Part shown: positions 58,034-64,000 of the stretch, in pieces
Position numbering within the stretch: the stretch's first letter is position 1
How the letters are laid out: every line of letters begins with the position of its first letter
NCBI RefSeq assembly: GCF_016765655.2
Contig: NZ_CP086109.1
Location: 62,001 to 126,000, forward strand
From: Skermanella mucosa
GTDB lineage: Bacteria > Pseudomonadota > Alphaproteobacteria > Azospirillales > Azospirillaceae
Direction of reading: 5' to 3'
Length of the DNA stretch: 64,000 bases
Program-made: the position numbers and the translations under genes
The notes under the pieces: model-generated
Told to the model about the DNA's origin: nothing
Seen by the model: only the letters and a program-made list of their open reading frames with translations
The model's database searches: none

Positions 58034-58281
58034 TCGTTGGTGCTCTTCCAATTCGGAGTCCGTCGAGACTGACGTTCCAGGGCTGCCGATATTCCCGAAT
58101 CCTCTTGTTCAGCTCATGGGCATTTCGCGCTCCTTCCGAAATGCCGGGATTTTCCACCACCGCTCCATCAGCGCGGAAGTCGCTTCGCAATACTGTGATT
58201 GCCACGATTGCAGTCAATTGCCGCCTTGTTTTCGGGGCCGGCGCGACGCTCGGTCGTTCCAAGTCAACTGAGGGTGCAAGA

Positions 58282-58983
58282 ATGGGAAGCGCAGCTGGGA
58301 CTAGGCGGTGGGTCGTCGTCCTGTCCGTCGTGGGGCTCACGGCACTGCCGATAGCATTGGGCGCGGGCCTGATCGACATGCAGGTCGCGCACGCTAAAGG
58401 CGGCTCGGGCGGAGGTGGTGGTGGTGGCGGCGGCGGCGGTGGATCAGGAGGTGGTGGCTCGGGAGGCGGTGGCGGTCATGGCGGCGGCTCCGGCGGAGGT
58501 GGCCACGGCGGTGGATCAGGAGGTGGTCGCGGTGGTGACGATGGTGGCCGCGGATCGGATAGCCGGAGTGCCAGCAGTTCGCAAAGCCGGTCATCTTCAT
58601 CTTCCAACGATCGCGGCCGGTCAAGCGATGACGCCCGCGGCCGGGAGGCCGAAGCCCGGGGCCGCGCCGCCGAGGGCGAGACCGAGGCCCGTGGCCGGGA
58701 GGCCGAGGCCCGGGGCCGCGCCGCCGAGGGCGAAACGGAAGCCCGCGGCCGGGAGGCCGAAGCCCGTGGTCGCACCGCCGAAGGTGAGCAGCATGCCCGG
58801 GGAGCCGACGACGCGGCGCGGTCCGCCGCCCGGACAGAGATCGAGCGGGGAATGGCCGTGGGCACGTCCAGCGCCCGGATCGACGCCTATGGCCGTGCCG
58901 TGCAGGAAGCCGGCCGGATCCAGGACGACACGGCCCGGCGTCAGGCGCTCGACGCAGCCGCTTCCATGCTGACCCATCGCTGA
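58282..58983 (+). CDS. Secreted glycine-rich protein with 18-residue repeats
   Basis: 233 residues from the ATG at 58282 (GAGGGTGCAAGA upstream). Signal/TM segment WVVVLSVVGLTALPIALGAG, then about 45 residues nearly all Gly, Ser and His, an Arg/Ser-rich linker, three tandem copies of REAEARGRAAEGETEARG (about 120-170), and a helical end (SSARIDAYGRAVQEAGRIQDD). The coding DNA carries 54-bp tandem repeats. I do not recognise a family. Probably envelope-exposed; sequence is biased but has a normal start and stop. Confidence 0.6.
   Translation: MGSAAGTRRWVVVLSVVGLTALPIALGAGLIDMQVAHAKGGSGGGGGGGGGGGGSGGGGSGGGGGHGGGSGGGGHGGGSGGGRGGDDGGRGSDSRSASSSQSRSSSSSNDRGRSSDDARGREAEARGRAAEGETEARGREAEARGRAAEGETEARGREAEARGRTAEGEQHARGADDAARSAARTEIERGMAVGTSSARIDAYGRAVQEAGRIQDDTARRQALDAAASMLTHR
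58639..58791 (+). repeat. 54-bp tandem repeat inside the Gly-rich protein gene
   Basis: Copies begin at 58639, 58693 and 58747 (period 54; the third is incomplete and more diverged). Each encodes 18 residues of alternating charge (AEARGR, AAEGE). Confidence 0.9.
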
Positions 58984-59036
58984 CGGGCGGCCAAGGCCGG
59001 ACCTGCATCCCTGCCCCGCAATCCCCTGTCGTCGCG

Positions 59037-59098
59037 GCCCTCGTTCTTCTATGACAGACGCCTTGTCCCGCCGAGGCGGTATCTGGAAGAACGAGGGC
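59037..59098 (+). promoter_or_regulatory. Inverted repeat covering the ycaQ ribosome-binding site
   Basis: GCCCTCGTTCTTC (59037-59049) and GAAGAACGAGGGC (59086-59098), 13 perfect base pairs with a 36-base loop. The right arm contains the GAGGG Shine-Dalgarno of the glycosylase gene (ATG at 59109), so folding would hide it; it could equally be a terminator of the Gly-rich gene. Confidence 0.55.
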
Positions 59099-59108
59099 TT
59101 GATCGCGG

Positions 59109-60320
59109 ATGAAGGCACTGACGCTATCCCGGAACGAGGCGCTGCGGATCGCGCTCGCGGCGCAAGGCTTCGGCAAACCCAGGGCGGCGGGGAAAAACGG
59201 ACCCTGTGACCGGGGCCATCTGGGCCGGGCGGTGAAGCGGGCCGGTCTGCTGCAGATCGATTCCGTCAATGTCCTGGTCCGGGCCCACTACATGCCGCTG
59301 TTCTCCCGGCTGGGTCCCTATCCCCAAAGTCTGCTGGACGAAGCGGCCTGGGGGAAGAAGCGGACGCTGTTCGAGTACTGGGCGCACGAGGCGTCGCTCC
59401 TGCCGCTGGACATGCATCCGCTGCTGCGCTGGCGGATGGAGCGGGCCGCGCGCGGCCAGGGCATCTATGGCAGGCTGGCCCGGATATCGCGGGAGCGTCC
59501 GGAACTGGTGGCTTCCGCGCTGGCGATGGTGCGGGAGCGCGGACCTGTCGCAGCATCCGAACTGGACTCCGATCTCCAGGGCAGGCGCGGCAGCGGCGGC
59601 TGGTGGGGCTGGAGCGACGTCAAATGCGCCCTCGAATACCTGTTCTGGGCGGGCATGGTCACCACGCGGACGCGGCGGGGCTTCGAGCGCCTGTACGACC
59701 TGCCGGAGCGCGCGCTGCCGCGCGCGGTGCTCAACCTGCCGACGCCGGACGAGCCGGAGGCGCACCGGAGACTCCTGGAACTGTCCGGGCGGGCGCTCGG
59801 GATCGCCACGATCGCCGACCTGCGGGACTATTTCAGGCTCGACGCCAACGACGTCAAACCCCGGATCGCGGAACTGGTGGAGGACGGCACGCTCCTCCCC
59901 GTCGATGTCGAGGGCTGGAACCAGCAGGGCTATCTGCACCGGGATGCCCGCCGCCCCCGGCGCATCGAGGCGGCCGCCCTGCTTTCCCCCTTCGATCCGG
60001 TGGTGTGGGAACGCACGCGGACCGAGCGGCTGTTCGGCTTCCGCTATCGCCTTGAAATCTACACGCCGGCGGCGAAGCGGCTCCACGGCTACTACGTGTT
60101 GCCTTTCCTGCTGGGCGACCGTCTGGTGGCACGGGTCGATCTGAAGGCCGAACGGGCTACGGGCACGCTCCACGTGCTGGCCGCCCACGCGGAACCGCAC
60201 GCACCGCCGCACACCGCGGATGCGCTCCTCGCCGAACTGCGCCTCATGTCGGAGTGGCTGGGCCTGGAGCGTCTGGTCATCGTGGACCGCGGCGACCTCG
60301 CTCCGGCCCTGCGGAGGTGA
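59109..60320 (+). CDS. YcaQ-type DNA glycosylase (winged helix, interstrand-crosslink repair)
   Basis: 403 residues, the family length. LLQIDSVNVLVRAHY contains Q49-I-D51, the catalytic Gln-x-Asp of YcaQ (AlkX), versus Gln-x-Gln in AlkZ. Further HEASLLPLD, WWGWSDVKCALEYLFWAGM, FERLYDLPERALP, LLSPFDPVVWERTRTERLFGFRYRLEIYTPAAKR and GYYVLPFLLGDRLVARVDLKAE are all family-typical. It unhooks interstrand DNA crosslinks and alkylated bases. The GAGGG Shine-Dalgarno lies in a hairpin arm. Confidence 0.9.
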   Translation: MKALTLSRNEALRIALAAQGFGKPRAAGKNGPCDRGHLGRAVKRAGLLQIDSVNVLVRAHYMPLFSRLGPYPQSLLDEAAWGKKRTLFEYWAHEASLLPLDMHPLLRWRMERAARGQGIYGRLARISRERPELVASALAMVRERGPVAASELDSDLQGRRGSGGWWGWSDVKCALEYLFWAGMVTTRTRRGFERLYDLPERALPRAVLNLPTPDEPEAHRRLLELSGRALGIATIADLRDYFRLDANDVKPRIAELVEDGTLLPVDVEGWNQQGYLHRDARRPRRIEAAALLSPFDPVVWERTRTERLFGFRYRLEIYTPAAKRLHGYYVLPFLLGDRLVARVDLKAERATGTLHVLAAHAEPHAPPHTADALLAELRLMSEWLGLERLVIVDRGDLAPALRR

Positions 60321-60410
60321 CGACGGAGGGCCGGGGAGAAAAGCGCCGGCGGGTGCCGACGCTCCGTCCAATCGCCTGTTGTCGGTTCGCACAGCCCGAG
60401 TGAGGAGACC

Positions 60411-61733
60411 ATGGCGACCGAAACGATCCGAGACGACATGCTGCCGGGCATGATCGCCCAGGCGGCCGAACCCCTGCCGGACCTGGACGACCCGGATTTC
60501 GCCGCGCCTTTCGATGCGCTCGGCTCGGCGCGGGTGGTCCTGCTGGGCGAATCCTCCCACGGGACGTCCGAATTCTACCGGGCGCGCGCGGCGATCACGA
60601 GACGTCTGGTCGAACGGCACGGCTTCACCATCGTCGCCGCCGAGGCCGACTGGCCCGACGCCGCCCAGATCGACGCCCATATCCGCGACGGGCACCGGCC
60701 GTCCTGCGCCGACGGGCCGCCCTTCAAGCGGTTTCCGACCTGGATGTGGCGGAACCGGGAGTTCACCGACTTGGTCTCCTGGATGCGGGGCTACAACCGG
60801 ACCGTGGCCGATCCCGACGGGAAGGCGGGGTTCTTCGGGCTGGACCTCTACAGCCTGGACGCCTCCATCACGGCGGTCCTGGGATATCTCGACGGTATCG
60901 ACCCGGAGACGGCGCGGGAGGCGCGGCGGCGCTATGCCTGCCTGGAACCGTGGCAGCGCCGCCCGGAAGTCTACGGCCGCGCATCCATGATGGAGGGCTT
61001 CGGGCGGTGCCAGAAGGAGGTGCTGAACGTGCTGCGCGAACTGCTCGACCGGCGGCTGACCTACATGCGGGATGACGGGATCGCCTATTTCGACGCGGAG
61101 CGCAATGCCAGGGTCGTCGCCGCGGCGGAGCGATATTACCGGTCCATGTATTTCGCCGACGAGGACTCCTGGAACCTCCGCGACGAGCACATGGCCGACA
61201 CCCTGGATGCGCTGCTGAAATCGCGTCCCGGCGCCAAGGCGGTGGTCTGGGCCCACAATTCCCACATCGGCGACGCGCAGGAGACCGGCATGTCGGACCG
61301 GGGCGAACTGAACCTGGGTCAGCTCTGCCGCGAGCGCTATGGCGACGACGCGGTGCTGGTCGGATTCGGCACCCATGCCGGCACGGTGGCGGCGGCTACG
61401 GACTGGGACGCTCCGATGGAGATCAAGCAGGTGCTGCCCTCGCGCCCGGACAGCGTCGAGCGGCCGTTCCACGACAGCGGCCTCGGACGGCTGTGGCTGG
61501 ACCTGCGGGCGCAGGGCGACACTGCGTTGCGCGGGAAGCTTGCCGAGCCCCGGCTGCAGCGGTTCATCGGGGTAATCTACCGGCCGGAGACGGAGCGCTG
61601 GAGCCACTATGTCGAGTCCCGCCTGTCGAGGCAATTCGACCACTACGTCTTCTTCGACGAGACGCGGGCCGTGACCGCCCTGCCCGGCCCGCAGGAGCCC
61701 GGAGCCGACGATACCTTCCCCTTCGGGCTGTAG
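60411..61733 (+). CDS. Erythromycin esterase-like protein
   Basis: 440 residues. VVLLGESSHGTSEFYRARAAIT with E47 and H50 and IVAAEADWPD with E78 are the EreA/EreB family's catalytic region; AVVWAHNSHIGDA holds a later conserved His. Many chromosomal members of this family do not cleave erythromycin and their substrate is unknown, so resistance should not be assumed. It starts after GTGAGGAGACC and follows ycaQ by 90 bp on the same strand. Confidence 0.85.
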   Translation: MATETIRDDMLPGMIAQAAEPLPDLDDPDFAAPFDALGSARVVLLGESSHGTSEFYRARAAITRRLVERHGFTIVAAEADWPDAAQIDAHIRDGHRPSCADGPPFKRFPTWMWRNREFTDLVSWMRGYNRTVADPDGKAGFFGLDLYSLDASITAVLGYLDGIDPETAREARRRYACLEPWQRRPEVYGRASMMEGFGRCQKEVLNVLRELLDRRLTYMRDDGIAYFDAERNARVVAAAERYYRSMYFADEDSWNLRDEHMADTLDALLKSRPGAKAVVWAHNSHIGDAQETGMSDRGELNLGQLCRERYGDDAVLVGFGTHAGTVAAATDWDAPMEIKQVLPSRPDSVERPFHDSGLGRLWLDLRAQGDTALRGKLAEPRLQRFIGVIYRPETERWSHYVESRLSRQFDHYVFFDETRAVTALPGPQEPGADDTFPFGL

Positions 61734-61847
61734 GGCGGACGACGCCCGACCGGAGCAGGCGGCGGGAGTCCTGGACTGCGCATCGTCGGCCCGGCTATCA
61801 GGAGAGGTCAGTTCCGTTTTCCCCTGGCCGATCCGGAAAGCCCCAGC

Positions 61848-63095
61848 ATGCCGTTCATTGGGTTCATCGGTGCCAACGCCCGCTGGCTGGCCGGCGGCTT
61901 CCTGCTGTTCTTCTGCTCTTCGCCCGGACAGACCTTTTTCATCTCGCTCTCCGCCGGCGACATCCGCGAAGAGTACGGCCTTTCCCACGGCGCCTTCGGC
62001 TCGCTCTACATGGCGGCGACGCTGGCCAGCGCGCTCACCTTGACGCGCCTGGGGCAGGTGGTGGACCGCTACCGCGCCCGGCAGGTGGTGGCCTTCACGG
62101 TGCCGATGCTGGCCTTGGCGTCGGCCTCCATGGCGCTGTCCGGGCATGTCGCCCTGCTGCTCGGGTCCCTGTACCTGCTCCGCCTGTTCGGCCAGGGAAT
62201 GATGTCGCACACCGCCTTCACCGTGATGGGGCGGTGGTTCTCCGCCCAGCGCGGCCGGGCGGTGTCGTTGACGACGCTGGGCATGAACATGGGCGAGGCG
62301 CTTCTGCCGCTGAGTTTCGTGGCGCTGTCCGGCTCCATCGGGTGGCGCAATGCATGGTGGCTCGTGGCCTTCGCGCTGGTCGCGCTGGCCCTGCCCGCCG
62401 TCACGGCCCTGTTCGCGGTGGAGCGCGATCCGCAGGCATCCGATCCGGTCACCCGCGCCGTCACGGCGCGCGACTGGACCAAGGCGGAAATGTTGCGGGA
62501 TCCCTTTTTCCCGCTCGTGATGCTCGCCATGGCACCGCCGGCCTTCATCGGCAACACCATCTTCTTCCATCAGGTCCACCTTGCGGAACTGAGGGGCTGG
62601 CCGCCGGAGGTCTTCGCCTCCTCCTTCACGCTTTATGCCGCGATGACGATCGTCTTCACGCTGGTGTCGGGACAGCTGATCGACCGGATATCCGGCATGG
62701 CGCTGCTGCCGTTCTACCTGATTCCGCTCGGACTCGGCTGCGTCCTGCTCGGCAGCGGCGGGGAACCCTGGATCTGCTTCGCCTTCATGGCGCTCTACGG
62801 CCTGTCCAACGGCTTCTCGTTCACGCTGTTCGGAGCGCTCTGGCCGGAGATTTACGGTACGAGGCACCTGGGCTCGATCCGGGCCGTGATCATAGCGATC
62901 CTGGTATTCGCGTCGGCGGCCGGCCCCGGCCTCGCCGGGCTGCTGATCGACGGAGGCATCGGCTATCCGTCGCAGGTCGTCGCGATGGGGATCTACTGCC
63001 TGCTGGTCTCCGCGGCGATGATCCCGGTATCGGGCCGGTTGAAGGCACGGCGTACCCGGGCGGCGTCGGGCGTCGCCGGCCCCGGTAGCGCCTGA
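61848..63095 (+). CDS. MFS transporter
   Basis: 415 residues with about 12 membrane segments: FIGANARWLAGGFLLFFCSS, GAFGSLYMAATLASALTLT with loop VVDRYRARQV (the DRxxR motif A), ARLFG-like LLRLFGQGMMSH, and VTARDWTKAEMLRDPFFPLV as the central loop. It looks like the oxalate/formate or monocarboxylate-type efflux/uptake proteins, substrate not evident. Tail to tail with the VOC gene (6 bp apart). Confidence 0.87.
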   Translation: MPFIGFIGANARWLAGGFLLFFCSSPGQTFFISLSAGDIREEYGLSHGAFGSLYMAATLASALTLTRLGQVVDRYRARQVVAFTVPMLALASASMALSGHVALLLGSLYLLRLFGQGMMSHTAFTVMGRWFSAQRGRAVSLTTLGMNMGEALLPLSFVALSGSIGWRNAWWLVAFALVALALPAVTALFAVERDPQASDPVTRAVTARDWTKAEMLRDPFFPLVMLAMAPPAFIGNTIFFHQVHLAELRGWPPEVFASSFTLYAAMTIVFTLVSGQLIDRISGMALLPFYLIPLGLGCVLLGSGGEPWICFAFMALYGLSNGFSFTLFGALWPEIYGTRHLGSIRAVIIAILVFASAAGPGLAGLLIDGGIGYPSQVVAMGIYCLLVSAAMIPVSGRLKARRTRAASGVAGPGSA

Positions 63096-63101
63096 AGCCG
63101 C

Positions 63102-63542
63102 CTACTTGGCGAAAAGCCGCCCCATGTCGGCGAACGCCTTGAATTCGAGGGCGTTGCCGGACGGGTCGTAGAAGAACATGGTCGCCTGCTCGCCGGGCTG
63201 GCCCTTGAAGCGGATGGTCGGCTCGATCACGAAGCGGATGCCGGCATTCCGCACCCGGTCGGCCAGCGCATGGAAGTCCGCCATCGCCAGCACCACGCCG
63301 AAATGAGGGACCGGCACGTCATGACCGTCAACCGGGTTGGTATGGGCCGGGTTGGTATGGGCATCCGCGCGGGAAACGCCGGGGTTGAGATGGGCGACGA
63401 TCTGGTGGCCGAACAGGTCGTAGTCGATCCACTGGTCGGAACTGCGTCCCTCGGGGCAGCCCAGTATTTCCCCGTAGAAACGCCGCGCCGCGTCCAGGTC
63501 GTGGACGGGAAAGGCGAGATGGAATGGCGTGATGCTGTTCAT
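63102..63542 (-). CDS. VOC family (glyoxalase/dioxygenase-like) protein
   Basis: 146 residues. [81 protein letters not shown]: two beta-alpha-beta VOC modules with His and Glu metal ligands. This COG3565-type group is of unknown activity. A 15-bp tandem duplication at 63332-63361 gives the repeat [10 protein letters not shown] in a loop, in frame. Confidence 0.85.
   Translation of the reverse strand: MNSITPFHLAFPVHDLDAARRFYGEILGCPEGRSSDQWIDYDLFGHQIVAHLNPGVSRADAHTNPAHTNPVDGHDVPVPHFGVVLAMADFHALADRVRNAGIRFVIEPTIRFKGQPGEQATMFFYDPSGNALEFKAFADMGRLFAK
63332..63361 (-). repeat. Perfect 15-bp tandem duplication within the VOC gene
   Basis: CCGGGTTGGTATGGG occurs twice head to tail (63332-63346, 63347-63361), adding five residues in frame. 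Confidence 0.9.
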
Positions 63543-63602
63543 TGGATCTCCGAAGGCAAGGACGAATGGCCGGGCTGGGCGACCCGGCCATGTCCGGACG
63601 GC

Positions 63603-64000
63603 TCAACCGCCGGCCCGGGCGGGCGCATCATAGCGCAGGCGCCGTTCCACGCCAGGGGTGGCGGCAGGCCCGGGCCGGATGATCAGGAGGCTGTCGAACT
63701 CGGCCGGCGACGGCGGTTCCCAATGGGACCGCATCTGCCGGAGGAGCCATGGGGCGACATGCTTTCCGCCCGCTTCCCCACGGGCCCGCAGGCGATCGAC
63801 AAGCTGCGGTTCGGGAATGTCGAAGATCACGCCCACCCGCTTCCAGCCCCGGGGCACGCGGCCGAGGATCCGGCGGCGCGCCTTGGCCGTGAGGTTGGTG
63901 TTATCGACCACGACATCACGGTCCAGGGTGAAAGCCTCCGCGAGGCGGCGGCGGAACTCCTTGTCGATGATCCTGGAGAAGGTGCGCCATGCCTCGGCAT
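63603..64000 (-). CDS. AAA/polynucleotide-kinase-like ATPase, C-terminal part (cut by window edge)
   Basis: The frame is open from the right edge, so the 5' end with the P-loop is missing; 132 codons are seen. AEAWRTFSRIIDKEF, then DRDVVVDNTNLTAKARRRIL (the walker-B-like DxTN motif of AAA_33 kinases), VGVIFDIPEPQLVDRLRAR, and SPAEFDSLLIIRPG. Members phosphorylate polynucleotides, zeta-toxin-like or other small substrates; which one cannot be told. Confidence 0.75.
   Translation of the reverse strand, partial: AEAWRTFSRIIDKEFRRRLAEAFTLDRDVVVDNTNLTAKARRRILGRVPRGWKRVGVIFDIPEPQLVDRLRARGEAGGKHVAPWLLRQMRSHWEPPSPAEFDSLLIIRPGPAATPGVERRLRYDAPARAGG

Noticed and set aside
58014-58379. 121-codon minus-strand frame upstream of the Gly-rich gene
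   Set aside because: Overlaps a good terminator and the start of the Gly-rich gene; no Shine-Dalgarno or known motif.
60411-61733. Macrolide resistance gene
   Set aside because: Family motifs are present, but most chromosomal members do not act on erythromycin; no resistance context is visible.
59124-62867. Very long open frame (1247 codons) on the minus strand
   Set aside because: It lies opposite ycaQ, the esterase and the MFS genes, has no domain, and is rich in Arg/Gln/His as expected from reading GC-rich genes backwards.

Overview
The window is GC-rich, densely coded DNA from an alphaproteobacterium. The best guess is Rhodospirillales/Azospirillaceae (Azospirillum or Skermanella-like), inferred from gene content and codon bias, not from a marker gene. 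No rRNA, tRNA, transposase or CRISPR array was recognised. A candidate iteron-type replication origin with its own Rep gene (about 52.2-55.4 kb) indicates a secondary replicon (megaplasmid or chromid) carrying metabolic, sensory and transport genes.

Layout. 0-3.8 kb: the N-terminus of a class I fumarase and a PAS_5 protein, then a three-gene PQQ alcohol dehydrogenase operon (dehydrogenase, cytochrome c, MxaJ/XoxJ-like binding protein) read leftward. 4.1-12.2 kb: two very acidic RTX proteins of the type I secretion kind (a subtilase and a beta-helix protein) around an aldo/keto reductase and an aldose epimerase. 12.2-17.5 kb: a tiny Tat-signal ORF that looks frameshifted, a BrnT-type toxin-antitoxin pair, a fused CoA-transferase, and small secreted, VOC, DUF1264 and DUF2892 proteins. 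17.7-26.9 kb: a beta-glucoside locus. A leftward ABC transporter operon, followed by a Gfo/Idh/MocA oxidoreductase and a lactonase, diverges from a GH1 beta-glucosidase and a LacI regulator. Two palindromes in the divergent promoter are probable operators.

26.9-33.0 kb: cupin dioxygenase-like protein, SDR, a non-canonical Nramp-family transporter, an SLC13-type transporter and a CBS protein. 33.0-43.6 kb: signalling genes (hybrid kinase + response regulator + DUF533; LOV kinase facing a second hybrid kinase), a DJ-1-like protein and an orphan N-acetylglutaminylglutamine synthetase. 43.9-46.0 kb: gluconate 5-dehydrogenase-like SDR and an ECF sigma/anti-sigma pair. 46.1-51.4 kb: histidine utilisation genes hutI-hutG-hutU and divergent hutF (five-step route via formylglutamate; hutH is not here). 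51.4-55.4 kb: PEP-CTERM-like protein, then the replication region: two overlapping replication-type genes, ten 18-bp iterons in both orientations, and Rep. 55.5-64 kb: a long palindrome, a chemoreceptor, a Gly-rich repeat protein, a YcaQ-type DNA glycosylase, an erythromycin-esterase-like protein, an MFS transporter, a VOC protein and the end of a kinase-like AAA protein.

Genes are often coupled by 4-bp stop/start overlaps (xox-like, ABC, hut, kinase-regulator). Starts were moved from the longest ORF whenever a Shine-Dalgarno sequence or family length argued for it. All functional calls come from reading motifs; no database search was run.
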